Shown here: positions 15,704 through 23,599 of the stretch, piece after piece
Numbering within the stretch: position 1 is the stretch's first letter
Layout of the letters: every line of letters begins with the position of its first letter
Origin: Desulfoluna limicola
GTDB taxonomy: Bacteria; Desulfobacterota; Desulfobacteria; Desulfobacterales; Desulfolunaceae
Assembly: GCF_021654575.1 (NCBI RefSeq)
Contig: NZ_AP024488.1
Location: 5,979,501-6,043,500 of the forward strand
Length of the DNA: 64,000 bases
Reading direction: 5' to 3'
Made by a program: the position numbers and the translations under genes
The notes under the pieces: generated by a model
What the model was told of the DNA's origin: nothing
The model's input: only the letters and a program-made list of their open reading frames with translations
Database searches by the model: none

Positions 15704-16058
15704 GTGCCTCCGGCGGCCAAGGTGGGGGCACCTTGAAACCCTATTGCGAATGCGTGAAGGACACTGTAATGCGGTCATTTTCGGGGCATTCGCGCGAAGG
15801 GTGAGGCAATGCATCCGTTCTTAAGAATAGGGCGGTTTCATTTTTTGCGTAACGACGTCTCCATGTTTTCGTCTTCTCCGGTAGCCAGAGTGGTCGGAAG
15901 CTTTTGGTAAACCATTATGTATGTTTCATGGTCGTGCTGGCAATCGAGTGACCGGGGATCCATGGTTGCAAGGTGACACCGGTTAAAGCTCATTTTGACG
16001 GTTGACTTTTATCGGAACGACTCCGGCGGCGAGGTGGGGCATCTCGCCGCCGGAGGCC
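15704..16058. repeat. Composite repeat (family A short form + family C + family A end)
   Basis: Starts GCCTCCGGCGGCCAAGGTGG, followed by GGCACCTTGAAACCC and GCGAATGCGTG. It contains a family C unit at 15869-15963, then GGTTGACTTTTATCGGAACG, and ends in the hairpin GAGGTGGGGCATCTC with CGCCGCCGGAGGC. Similar composites lie at 22933 and 52706. It ends 27 bases from the stop of the LysR gene. Confidence 0.7.
15869..15963 (-). repeat. Family C repeat
   Basis: From TCGTCTTCTCCGG to CATGGTCGTGCTGGCAATCG and GACCGGGGATCCAT. Shares the last blocks with the copy at 52871. Confidence 0.65.
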
Positions 16059-16084
16059 AAAAAAATATACCTGCATTTTATAAC

Positions 16085-16981
16085 CTACCTTTTTCCAAAC
16101 ACATCCCGAATCCCCTTGAGGGCCGCTTGCATTACGGGCTCCTCTTCTCTTTTCTTCAGGTAGCCGAAGGAGAGGGGCAGGGTGAGGAGCTCTCCATCCC
16201 AGATGACCAATTTCCCATCCCTTTGATCTTTCAGGGCGTCCTCTTTCAGCATGATGGAGAGGCCGATGCCGGATTGCACCATGGTGTTGATGGTGGATTC
16301 GTTGTCGGAGAGCATGGCGATGCCGGGGCGGATGTCACTTTTTTCAAGCAGGGGTGTCAGCGCTTCGTTGTAGGGGCAGTGGGGAGGGAAACCGACCCAT
16401 GGCAGTTCAGCAATGGTTGCCCAGGATGCGCCCGTGATGGTGCCTGACCATGCGGCCGGTCCCGCCACGACGAGTTCGACATCTTTGATGTAGAGGGAGT
16501 CGATCTCCCCATACGCGCACGATCCGTAGTAGTACCCGCCATCCAGAACACCCGCCTTTAAATCCAGAAGAATTTTTCCTGAGATGCTTTGGAGGTATTC
16601 CAGGTTGAGCCCGGAGTGCCTTGTTTTGATCCAAGAGGCAAAGGACCCGGCATTGAGTCTCATTGGGTCAGTGTTGAGCCCGATGCGAAGGGTGCCTGTG
16701 AGCTCCTGCTTCAATTTTTGCGCCTGAAGCTCCATGGCGTCCCTGGCGTCCAGAACGGCCTGGGCCGATTTTCTTAAAACGCGCCCCTCTTCGGTTAAGA
16801 CCATGCCCTTGGGCGTTCGCAGAAAAAGCGTGGTCCCGAGGGACTCTTCAAGGGCTTTGATATGAGCACTGACAGCGGGCTGGCTGGTGTTGAGACGTTC
16901 GGCCGCGCGAGTGAGGTGGGCTTCTTCTGCCACCGTGACAAATGTTTTTAGCTGGTAGATCTCCACGTTGTCCCCGTTCAT
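16085..16981 (-). CDS. LysR family transcriptional regulator
   Basis: 298-residue regulator. The winged helix-turn-helix spans residues 7-66 (IYQLKTFVTVAEEAHLTRAA, ERLNTSQPAVSAHIKALEES, LFLRTPKGMVLTEEG). A LysR effector-binding domain follows (GTLRIGLNTDPMRLNAGSF, LDLKAGVLDGGYYYG, MLSDNESTINTMVQSGIGLS). The C-terminal half resembles the periplasmic-binding-protein fold of regulators of aromatic or amino-acid genes; the ligand is unknown. Start ATG 16981. A small membrane-protein frame begins divergently at 17083. A composite repeat lies at the 3' end. LysR proteins often control a divergent neighbour, which here would be only the small frame. Confidence 0.9.
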   Translation of the reverse strand: MNGDNVEIYQLKTFVTVAEEAHLTRAAERLNTSQPAVSAHIKALEESLGTTLFLRTPKGMVLTEEGRVLRKSAQAVLDARDAMELQAQKLKQELTGTLRIGLNTDPMRLNAGSFASWIKTRHSGLNLEYLQSISGKILLDLKAGVLDGGYYYGSCAYGEIDSLYIKDVELVVAGPAAWSGTITGASWATIAELPWVGFPPHCPYNEALTPLLEKSDIRPGIAMLSDNESTINTMVQSGIGLSIMLKEDALKDQRDGKLVIWDGELLTLPLSFGYLKKREEEPVMQAALKGIRDVFGKR

Positions 16982-17082
16982 CAGAAATTGTGAAGAGGCT
17001 GATTCGCTCTTACGATTTGATTGTGATTACCACGTCGAGGTAGGGAATAGATAGTGTAAACAACGTTGATGAGGGGGAAGTC

Positions 17083-17268
17083 ATGAGTAAAACGGATGGG
17101 GTGGGATCTTCTTGGTTGAAGGCTTTTTTCAGGGCGGAAGATTCGCGCTTGATACGGGCTGAGTTAACTTTTTCACTGGGCATATCAAGGGTGAATGGGG
17201 TCGTGAAAACGTTGGTTTGGTATCTCCTGGCTGGAGCGGGTGTTCTGTTGATGTCGCTTTTGCAATGA
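17083..17268 (+). CDS. Small putative membrane protein
   Basis: 61 codons with a good ribosome-binding site (GAGGGGGA ending 4 bases before the ATG). The N-terminal half is polar (MSKTDGVGSSWLKAFFRAED). The C-terminal third is one hydrophobic segment (VVKTLVWYLLAGAGVLLMSL). It is divergent from the LysR gene, 101 bases away. No family recognised. Support is limited to the start signal and the membrane segment. Confidence 0.35.
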   Translation: MSKTDGVGSSWLKAFFRAEDSRLIRAELTFSLGISRVNGVVKTLVWYLLAGAGVLLMSLLQ

Positions 17269-17302
17269 TAAGGGCGTGGTGTGGGGTTGCCTTCCATTTG
17301 AG

Positions 17303-17517
17303 GTAACTATTCAGTTCCGAAAAACAGCCTCCGGCGGCAAGGTGTGCCACCTTGAAAGCTAGTTGTGGATGCGTTTTGCCCCTCGTTCCTCGGGTCAAAC
17401 CACATCCGCCTTTAGTGCGGAAATGATTTGGGGGGGATTTTTCTAAGTCCTGTTTGTTCAACTTTTTAAAAGTTTAGCCCCCGGCAGGGCCGCCGGAGGC
17501 GCAAGCTGAATAGTTAC
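17303..17517. repeat. Family A repeat, complete Y'+X' copy with both ends
   Basis: Begins GTAACTATTCAG and ends CTGAATAGTTAC. In between are GCCTCCGGCGGCAAGGTGTG, CCCCTCGTTCCTCGGGTC and AAAAGTTTAGCCCCCGGCAG, closing with GGCCGCCGGAGGC. Orientation is the reverse of the copies at 3837 and 45086. Confidence 0.85.
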
Positions 17518-17594
17518 CATTTGAGTTTCTTAAGGTTTTTCGGGGAACAGCCGAAAAGTGAGATATATGTGCGGCGTCATGTGTACCGGTAGGA

Positions 17595-18653
17595 ATGACA
17601 TTCCAACGTGTTGATGGGCAGGAAATGGTATCTTTTTTTGGATTCGGAATCGAAAAGTCCGCGGGGCATAAGCCCCTGGCACCAGGGCACCTGGTGACAG
17701 CCCGTGTGGTGCGCTCCGATCCCGACGGAGCCGCCACCCTCCAGATCGGCAAGCGTGAGGTTGCGGCAACGGTGAACCAGCCCATGAAGAACGGGGCGTT
17801 GGTTCGCATGCGTGTGACAGAGGTGGACAAAAGCCATATAGCCCTGCGCCAGCTTACCTTTGCCGATCATCCGGTGGGGCGTTACCTCGTGGCTCTTCGA
17901 AATCTGGGGCGCCAGGGACCGTTTCAGCACCTGGTGACCCTCTTCGGCACGGCTCTTCCCAAAGGCGCTTCAGCCGCCTTGCAGTTGAAAGATAAACTGC
18001 AGAATTTTGTGACGCAGATTGCCGTCAAGCCCGGAAAGAGCGGGGCCGAAGATGTTCGGCGCATGGTTCGTCAGTCCGGCCTGATGCATGAGAACACTCT
18101 TTTGCACGGGGGCGAGGGGGGCGAAGAGGACATCAAGGGTCTCTCCATGAAGCTTGCCCTGGCTGCAAAAAAAGAGGAGTCCCTCTCAAGGGCGGTGAAG
18201 GCCCTTATAGACGGCATCGAGAAACTTCAGGTTGTGAATCGTGCCACGGGAGAGGCCTCCGGGCGTTTTTTGATTCCCCTGCCCATCTATGTTGATGAAA
18301 AGCTCAGCTTTGGCCAACTTCTCATCGACCGGGGGGAAGAGGGGAAATCAGGCAGCGAGGGCGGTGACAGGGTCATGCGAATGGCCATGCATGTGAACCT
18401 GACCAAGATAGGGGAGCTTCGAGCCGATCTTTCGCTTTTTAAAGGGGCGGTGACGGGGACGATTTCGGTGACGAGCCAGGAGGCCGAGCTCTGTCTCGCC
18501 CATGACCTCGAAGAGCTGACCCGGAGTCTTGCGGAGAAGGGGTTTTCCGTGAGGCGGATGGGGGTCCAGCGGGTGGACAGGGCGGTGTTGGCCAACACCT
18601 CCCTTGTGGATGATCTGGTGGACGGAATGGATGGGCTTCATGTTGCGATCTAA
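17595..18653 (+). CDS. FliK-like flagellar hook-length control protein
   Basis: 352-residue protein. The N-terminal part forms a beta-rich region (PGHLVTARVVRSDPDGAATL, KREVAATVNQPMKNGALVRM). The C-terminal part (about residues 225-345) matches the Flg_hook domain of FliK: LPIYVDEKLSFGQLLIDRGE, RMAMHVNLTKIGELRADLSL, GTISVTSQEAELCLAHDLEE and LAEKGFSVRRMGVQ. Family role: measuring hook length and triggering the export-specificity switch through FlhB. The next gene, an FlhB C-terminal-like protein, overlaps its end by 14 bases, which supports the assignment. No other flagellar gene is in the window. Start is uncertain: ATG 17595 has a weak site, and ATG 17625 is preceded by GGGCAGGA. Confidence 0.72.
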   Translation: MTFQRVDGQEMVSFFGFGIEKSAGHKPLAPGHLVTARVVRSDPDGAATLQIGKREVAATVNQPMKNGALVRMRVTEVDKSHIALRQLTFADHPVGRYLVALRNLGRQGPFQHLVTLFGTALPKGASAALQLKDKLQNFVTQIAVKPGKSGAEDVRRMVRQSGLMHENTLLHGGEGGEEDIKGLSMKLALAAKKEESLSRAVKALIDGIEKLQVVNRATGEASGRFLIPLPIYVDEKLSFGQLLIDRGEEGKSGSEGGDRVMRMAMHVNLTKIGELRADLSLFKGAVTGTISVTSQEAELCLAHDLEELTRSLAEKGFSVRRMGVQRVDRAVLANTSLVDDLVDGMDGLHVAI

Positions 18654-18915
18654 AAAAAAACGTCAGACCGCTGTGGCCCTTGGTTACCACGGGGAGGAGG
18701 GCAATGCCCCCAAGCTCAAGGCCAAGGGAAAGGGCCCCGTTGCAGAACGGATCATCGAAACAGCCAGGGAGCACGGCGTGCCCATCCAAAGCGACCCCGA
18801 TCTGGTGGAGGTTCTGGCGGCTCTGGACCTTGATATGGAAATCCCTGAAGAGATTTACGCCGTGGTGGCCGAGCTCCTTGCCTTTGTCTACCGCACCAAC
18901 AACAAGCTTCCCTGA
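18640..18915 (+). CDS. FlhB C-terminal-domain-like protein (export switch, FhlB/YlqH type)
   Basis: 91 residues matching only the cytoplasmic domain of FlhB/YscU: QTAVALGYHGEEGNAPKLKA, KGKGPVAERIIETAREHGVP, then EIPEEIYAVVAELLAFVYR. The self-cleaving NPTH tetrapeptide, which would lie just before TAVAL, is replaced (KKRQ). The protein therefore starts about where the cleaved C-terminal fragment of FlhB starts. Start ATG 18640 lies within the end of the FliK-like gene (overlap 14 bases), so translation is coupled. In Bacillus such proteins can partly replace the FlhB C-terminal fragment; here that is inference. Confidence 0.82.
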   Translation: MLRSKKKRQTAVALGYHGEEGNAPKLKAKGKGPVAERIIETAREHGVPIQSDPDLVEVLAALDLDMEIPEEIYAVVAELLAFVYRTNNKLP

Positions 18916-18924
18916 TCCCCTCTC

Positions 18925-19389
18925 TTAATCATCTTCCTCGATACGTTTCTCCTTTTTTATCACCGTTGCCAGAAACCGGTCCTTCTCACGGGCAAGGTTC
19001 ACCATAAAGCCCAGGGCCTGCTTGCCATTCATGTCGTAGGGGTTGAAGACCTTGCCGGTACTGTACTTCATGACGATCTGCTCGGTGAGCTCATCAGCCT
19101 TGACGTAGGCCATGGACCAGCTTTCAAAAATCCGCTCATGGATATCCGAATACTCCAGCAGTGTGGCGTCCGTGGACCGTGTGTCGCCAAGGATCATCTT
19201 GTAGAGTTGGTTGATGGCTGCTCGTGGGCCCTCGATGCATTGAAGGAAGTAGGCGTCGTCGTAACAGAGGGCTCCCGTGATCCCTTTTTCAGGGTTGTTG
19301 GCCCGGGCGGCTTCCAGAATGGTCTGAACGTCCCGGGGCCCGGCATGGGGAGCCAGGCGGCTGGCGTAGATCAATCGTACCAGGTTCAT
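18925..19389 (-). CDS. BLUF-domain blue-light sensor
   Basis: 154-residue protein, with the BLUF (FAD-binding blue-light photoreceptor) domain in the first 100 residues and a short charged tail. All residues of the photocycle are visible: Tyr in LVRLIYASR, Asn in RANNPEKGITG, Gln in YFLQCIEGPR, and the Trp/Met strand in FESWSMAYV. The pattern ITGALCYDDAYFLQCIEG is canonical. There is no fused output domain, so it probably acts by binding a partner protein. Start choice: ATG 19389, six bases after GAGG; an in-frame TTG six bases upstream is less likely. It converges with the FlhB-like gene (9 bases between stops). A light sensor is unusual in an apparently anaerobic sulfate reducer. Confidence 0.9.
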   Translation of the reverse strand: MNLVRLIYASRLAPHAGPRDVQTILEAARANNPEKGITGALCYDDAYFLQCIEGPRAAINQLYKMILGDTRSTDATLLEYSDIHERIFESWSMAYVKADELTEQIVMKYSTGKVFNPYDMNGKQALGFMVNLAREKDRFLATVIKKEKRIEEDD

Positions 19390-19510
19390 GGTCAACCTCG
19401 TTTTAGGGGGTTGTTAATGAAATATTATAGCATGGTTATGGCGAAAGGCGAAGGGGTGGGGGCACAGGGAGGGACGGTAGGCCGTAGGTGATAGCCTGAG
19501 AGGCAAAAGG

Positions 19511-19566
19511 GGATGCAACCGGGACGTTTTTCCGGCGCTTTTTTAAAAAAGCGACCCGCCGGAGGC
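19511..19566. repeat. Family A repeat, Z module
   Basis: GGATGCAACCGGGACG, then TTTTTCCGGCGC with an A/T hairpin TTTTTTAAAAAAGC, ending GACCCGCCGGAGGC. It matches the Z modules at 12267 and 25966. Confidence 0.7.
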
Positions 19567-19610
19567 ATGCCCTCACCCTGGCCGCCGGGGGCACGCTTTT
19601 TTCTTTGTCT

Positions 19611-20189
19611 TCAGCGGAGGGTTATGCCGAAGGGGTGAAGGAGCTGCAGGGCATTGGCGTGATCGAACCGGGCCCCTTTGAGGGTGTTGCTGCAAGGGTT
19701 GATGGCGAAACCGGAGGCCCCCCTGAAGTCGGCAGATGAGAGGGTGCTGGCGGAGAAGAGGGTGGCTTTGAAGTTGACGCCGGAAAAATCCGAGTCTTTG
19801 AGGTTGCACTCCCGAAAGGTGGACTCTTCGATGAGGCAGCCGGAAAAAGCAGTTTTTCGAAGGTCAAGACCAGTGAAGGTGCAGGAGATGAGCTTGGAGC
19901 CTTGAAAAGCAAGGTTGATACAGAAATCGTTGATGGCACTGAAATTGATGCCGGCCAGTTTGCATTCCTCAAACCTGACGCCGTCAAAGGTGGCACGGGT
20001 GACGTCAGCCATCATCAGGGAGGAGGAGGCAAAGGTACAGCTCTCAAAGGTGGTATTTTTCAGGCTTGTGCCTGAGAGGGTGCAGTGCTCGAAGTGGCAG
20101 GCTTCAAAAACCTTTCGTGAAAGGTCTGCACCGGTAAGGTCCATGTCGGCAAAGGTCTCTTCAAGGAAGTCGTCGTGGTCGTGGATCAT
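19611..20189 (-). CDS. Pentapeptide-repeat protein
   Basis: 192 residues made almost wholly of A(D/N)LXX-type five-residue repeats (MDLTGADLSRKVFEAC, HCTLSGTSLKNTTFES, KDSDFSGVNFKATLFS, STLSSADFRGASGF). These predict a right-handed quadrilateral beta helix. There is no signal peptide or membrane segment. Some pentapeptide proteins mimic DNA and protect gyrase, others are structural; nothing here separates these options. Start ATG 20189. Single gene with a family A Z module near its 3' end. Confidence 0.85.
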   Translation of the reverse strand: MIHDHDDFLEETFADMDLTGADLSRKVFEACHFEHCTLSGTSLKNTTFESCTFASSSLMMADVTRATFDGVRFEECKLAGINFSAINDFCINLAFQGSKLISCTFTGLDLRKTAFSGCLIEESTFRECNLKDSDFSGVNFKATLFSASTLSSADFRGASGFAINPCSNTLKGARFDHANALQLLHPFGITLR

Positions 20190-20480
20190 GGTGGTATTTG
20201 CTCTTCATCTTGTGGGGTTCGTGAGGGGGCGCGGGGGCCTCGGTGCCATACTTCATAAGCAGTCATCAACCGTATCATATGTCAGCCGGAAAGTAGCGGG
20301 GCTTCGATGTCTCGTTTGGCAGAGGAGTGAAAGGTATACGTCATGCGCACGTCCTGCGGCGTGTCATTCATAAAACTCTTCAGACTCCCATAGTGGGGTT
20401 GGGTTGTGCGGGCGTCGGGGCGATAGGGGGGCAGTGGAGACACGTTTCCATGCGGAGCCCTGTAACGGGGACAGGAGAAG
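20190..20480. other. Intergenic region, no gene seen
   Basis: Spacer holding the upstream region of the pentapeptide gene and the distal 3' region of the CoA-transferase gene. GC-rich and without repeats of families A-C. No convincing frame. Confidence 0.4.
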
Positions 20481-20512
20481 GACCGATCCGTCGGGTCTGA
20501 CGGATCGGTCTT
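20481..20512 (-). terminator. Terminator of the CoA-transferase gene
   Basis: Perfect 12-bp stem GACCGATCCGTC / GACGGATCGGTC with a six-base loop. It lies 65 bases past the stop of the minus-strand CoA-transferase gene. Confidence 0.6.
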
Positions 20513-20576
20513 GATACTCGGGCGTAGGCCGTCAGGGAGTGGATGAGCCTCAGGAACGACGGCTCAAGAGCATTCC

Positions 20577-21902
20577 CTAACCGATCCCCATGGCAGCGGC
20601 CTGGTTGGCCAGCTCATCACGGAAGTCGGGGTGCGCGATGCTGATGAGGGCTTGGGCGCGCTCCACGGTGGACTTGCCCTTGAGCTGAACCATGCCGTAC
20701 TCGGTGGCCACGTATTGGACCAGTGAGCGGGGCAGGGTGACGATGGAGCCAGGCGACAGGGTGGGGTTGATCCGGGAGTGGACCTCTCCCTTGCTGTCGG
20801 TGTAGGTGGAGCTGATGCCGATGATCCCTTTGCCTCCCTTGGACCCGAAAGCGCCGAAGATGAAGTCGAGCTGCCCGCCGGTGCCGGAGACCTGGCGCGT
20901 CCCTGCGGACTCGGAGCAGACCTGGCTGAAGAGGTCGATGGCCACAGCGTTGTTGACGGCCACCACCTTGGGGTTAAGGGCGATGATTTTGGGGTCGTTG
21001 ATGTAGTGCACCGGATAGGAGGCACACGTCGGGTTGTTGTGGAGGAAATCGTAGAGCTTCTGGGTCCCCATGGCAAAGGTGTAGGCCATTTTGTACTTGT
21101 CGATGGTCTTGTTGATTCCGGTGACCTTGCCGCGCTCGTAGAGATCCACGTAGGAGTCCACGAGCATCTCGGTGTGGACGCCGAGGTTTTTGAGGTCGCT
21201 CTCGGCGATCATGCTGCCGATGACGTTGGGCAGGGCGCCGATGCCAAGCTGGAGGCAGGCACCGTCTTCAATGGCTTCCATGATGTGGGAAGCGATGGCC
21301 TGGTCAATGTTTGAGGGATTTGCGGCAGGCACCTGGATCAGCGTGTCGCTGCGCCCCTCCACCACCGCGTCCACACGGGAGATATGGATGGATTCCTGGT
21401 TCCCCCCGAGACAGTATGGCACATTGGGGTTCACCTCCACCACAATGCGCTCGGCCTTGTCGATGACAGCCGAGGTGACGGAGTTGGAGATGCCGTAGTT
21501 GAAGTAGCCTCGTTCGTCCATGGGGCTGGTGGTGATGACGGCCACGTCGTACTCACGGTATTTCCGGATGATTCGTGGGCCCTGGTGGTAGGTTAGGGGG
21601 ATATAGTTGCAGCGACCTGCCTTGTGCAGCTTTCGGCTGACGCCCCCGAAGTGCCAGTCGTTGATGCTGAAGTGCTCTCCGTCCGGGTCCACCTCGGCCA
21701 TTTTGGGCATCTGGGTGTAGCAGACGCAGTCGACCCCTATATCGGTGAGCTGGTCCTTTCGATCCGCCAGGGCTGCGTCACACAGTTTCGGGAAAAGGGT
21801 AAACTCTCCGAAGAAGAGGCGGTTCCCCGACTCCACCCCTGCCATTGCCTCAGCCGCGCTGGCTTTTTTTTCGTCATACTCACGGTATACTCGATCGCCC
21901 AT
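20577..21902 (-). CDS. Acetyl-CoA hydrolase/transferase family CoA-transferase (4-hydroxybutyrate/butyrate type)
   Basis: 441-residue cytoplasmic enzyme moving CoA between an acyl-CoA and a free acid. Family marks: LRLFFGEFTLFPK-like N-terminal region, SPMDERGYFNYGISNSVTSA, the strand LQLGIGALPNVIGSMI, the probable catalytic Glu in GVHTEMLVDSYVDLYE, and the CoA-contact loop VSGTGGQLDFIFGAF. Length agrees with 4-hydroxybutyrate and butyryl-CoA:acetate CoA-transferases (about 430-440). Likely partner substrates are acetate/acetyl-CoA and a short acyl-CoA from fermentation or fatty-acid oxidation. Start ATG 21902 follows AAGGAGGGTCAC. Transcribed divergently from the CooA-like gene, with an AT-rich spacer between. 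Confidence 0.88.
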   Translation of the reverse strand: MGDRVYREYDEKKASAAEAMAGVESGNRLFFGEFTLFPKLCDAALADRKDQLTDIGVDCVCYTQMPKMAEVDPDGEHFSINDWHFGGVSRKLHKAGRCNYIPLTYHQGPRIIRKYREYDVAVITTSPMDERGYFNYGISNSVTSAVIDKAERIVVEVNPNVPYCLGGNQESIHISRVDAVVEGRSDTLIQVPAANPSNIDQAIASHIMEAIEDGACLQLGIGALPNVIGSMIAESDLKNLGVHTEMLVDSYVDLYERGKVTGINKTIDKYKMAYTFAMGTQKLYDFLHNNPTCASYPVHYINDPKIIALNPKVVAVNNAVAIDLFSQVCSESAGTRQVSGTGGQLDFIFGAFGSKGGKGIIGISSTYTDSKGEVHSRINPTLSPGSIVTLPRSLVQYVATEYGMVQLKGKSTVERAQALISIAHPDFRDELANQAAAMGIG

Positions 21903-22169
21903 GTGACCCTCCTTACTTGGTGTTGCGGAAACAGGGGCGTTCCTTCTCAGATCGCCTTTCGTGCCGCATCGAAAAGATGTTTACCTCGAAAAACAAAAAA
22001 TAGCGCAAAGATCTATATACACTCAAGTTATGGTCATATCAATATATCTTCAATAAAAACACGCTGTTAATGGATAGTAACGCCATTCGCAAACAAGACT
22101 GGGTCTTGTTTGACAGGATGTCTGTCCGAAAGGGGATCGTATTGCGGTGGCTGCCTCGGGAACTCTGTC
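21903..22169. other. Divergent AT-rich spacer with a 10-bp inverted repeat
   Basis: The stretch 21990-22075 is AT-rich and probably carries the CoA-transferase promoter. At 22090-22112 a perfect inverted repeat CAAACAAGAC-TGG-GTCTTGTTTG is present. It could be an operator or a small hairpin; no regulator can be assigned. Confidence 0.4.
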
Positions 22170-22198
22170 TTGACACCTCATCCTGCCTTTCTGATACG
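22170..22198 (+). promoter_or_regulatory. Candidate promoter of the CooA-like gene
   Basis: Consensus -35 TTGACA at 22170-22175 with a weak -10 (TGATAC at 22192 or GATACG at 22193). The predicted start lies about 80 bases before the gene. Confidence 0.4.
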
Positions 22199-22287
22199 AT
22201 GAACAGGCGTTTTATTGTCGGGTGGCATAAAAAAGTAATCAGACCATTTTTGATGTGGCGGTCAGCATTTGGAGGGGCAAAACGATC

Positions 22288-22923
22288 ATGAAAATTTCAA
22301 CACTGAGTCTTCTGGAAGAGTTGGAACGTCCCGAATATGCCTCGATGAAGAAGGCCTTTCGAAAACGAAGGGTCGTGAAAGATGAGATGATCGCCTTTCC
22401 CGACGCATCGGAGAATGTCGTGTTTGTCGTACAGACGGGCCGGCTTCGGGTCTACCGGGCCTACGAGGAGAAAGAGTTCACCTTTGCGGTGCTGGAGCCC
22501 GGAGATATCTACAGCAGCCACACCGGTGCCCATGTGGTGGCCCTCACCGATGGGACCCTGCTGGTGACGGACATCGGCACCTTTCACCGGGAGATGATGG
22601 AAGCCCCGGCTGTCACCCAGTCCATGGTAAGGGTCCTGGGAGGTCTGTTGAAAAACGCCTTTCAGATCATCGACGGCCTGGTCTTCAGCGACAGCGCCAC
22701 ACGCCTCGCCGCCTTTCTTCTCTCCGAAGCCCGCGCCGAACCCGAAGGCCCCACGGTCCGTCTTGAAATGACCATCGAACAGCTTGCCCTCCACCTGAGC
22801 ATGTCCCGTCAGACCGCCTCCACCCTCCTCGCCGACATGGGGCGCTCCGGCGTGATCCATAAACTCGGCCGGGGTGTATATCGCATCGAAGACCCAGATC
22901 GGCTGAACGAATTGGCCAGGTGA
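22288..22923 (+). CDS. cooA: CooA-like Crp/Fnr family CO-sensing regulator
   Basis: 211 residues. The N-terminal cyclic-nucleotide-like domain aligns with CooA of Rhodospirillum rubrum: ENVVFVVQTGRLRVY and LEPGDIYSSHTGAHV. The haem-ligand His (His77 of CooA) is kept as His78 in YSSHTG; the ferric-state ligand Cys75 is Ser76 here. The helix-turn-helix at residues about 168-205 keeps the recognition helix SRQTAST, close to SRQTTST of CooA, and ends KLGRGVYRI. CooA binds CO at haem and then activates CO-oxidation genes. Its position 800 bases upstream of cooS, same strand, supports this role. Start ATG 22288 follows GGAGGGG by 10 bases. Alternative: an FNR/CRP paralog sensing something else; the haem His and neighbour argue for CO. 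Confidence 0.8.
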   Translation: MKISTLSLLEELERPEYASMKKAFRKRRVVKDEMIAFPDASENVVFVVQTGRLRVYRAYEEKEFTFAVLEPGDIYSSHTGAHVVALTDGTLLVTDIGTFHREMMEAPAVTQSMVRVLGGLLKNAFQIIDGLVFSDSATRLAAFLLSEARAEPEGPTVRLEMTIEQLALHLSMSRQTASTLLADMGRSGVIHKLGRGVYRIEDPDRLNELAR

Positions 22924-22932
22924 CAAAGATGT

Positions 22933-23264
22933 GCCTCCGGCGGCCAGGTGGGGGCACCTGGAAACCCTATGGCGAATGCATGAGGGGTGTCGTAACTCCA
23001 TCGTTCTCAATACATTCGCGCGACGGGTGTCGCTCGACAATCGTTATCGCAAGATAGGCGGGTCTCATCGTTGGATTTCGTCATCCCTGACTGCCCAGGT
23101 TACCCGAAGCGACAGGAGCTTCCTTTTATGATTCGTTTCCCGATATTGGTGATGAAACAAATGATCGGGGATCCTTGTTCGAGAAGCGAAAGCGCCTGGA
23201 GCCTTATCTGCGGTTGACTTTTACCGGAATAACTCCAACGGCCCTGCCGGGGGGCAAACTTTTG
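22933..23264. repeat. Composite repeat (family A short form to X-type end)
   Basis: Begins GCCTCCGGCGGCCAGGTGGG, then GGCACCTGGAAACCC and GCGAATGCATGAGG. It ends GGTTGACTTTTACCGGAATA followed by GGCCCTGCCGGGGGGC and AAACTTTTG. It begins 10 bases after the stop of cooA. Confidence 0.65.
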
Positions 23265-23360
23265 CCCATTTTTATGAGCTGGGTTTGTCAAACAGGTCTT
23301 GAGATGGATTTCGGCATATTCCGAAGCGGCTGATAGCTTCACAGCTCTTGACTTAACGAC

Positions 23361-23459
23361 CATGGATCTCCGGTCAATCGGCTTCTCGAATGCTGACGTG
23401 TTTGCAGCAACGATAGGCGTCCATAGGGTGATGGCTTATCTGGCAGCCGGGGAAGACGG
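23361..23459 (+). repeat. Family C repeat
   Basis: From CATGGATCTCCGGTCAATCG to TCTGGCAGCCGGGGAAGACG, about 99 bp. Confidence 0.65.
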
Positions 23460-23484
23460 GAGACAGAATTATCGGTAAAAATCA

Positions 23485-23582
23485 ACGGGCATAGCCCATC
23501 AGCAAATGTGACGTACCCGAGGAACGAGGGGGCGGAGCATTTGCAACCCGCTTTCGAGGTGGCCCACCTCGCCGCCGGAGGC
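23485..23582. repeat. Family A repeat, Y module
   Basis: CGGGCATAGCCCATCAGC, CCCGAGGAACGAGGGGGCGG, CTTTCGAGGTGGCCCACCTC, ending GCCGCCGGAGGC. It stops 18 bases before the candidate CooA site. Confidence 0.75.
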
Positions 23583-23599
23583 ATGCTCTTTTTTTACAA

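Noticed and set aside
19390..19395. TTG start for the BLUF protein
   Set aside because: The GAGG site is at the right distance from the ATG at 19389 and overlaps badly with the TTG.
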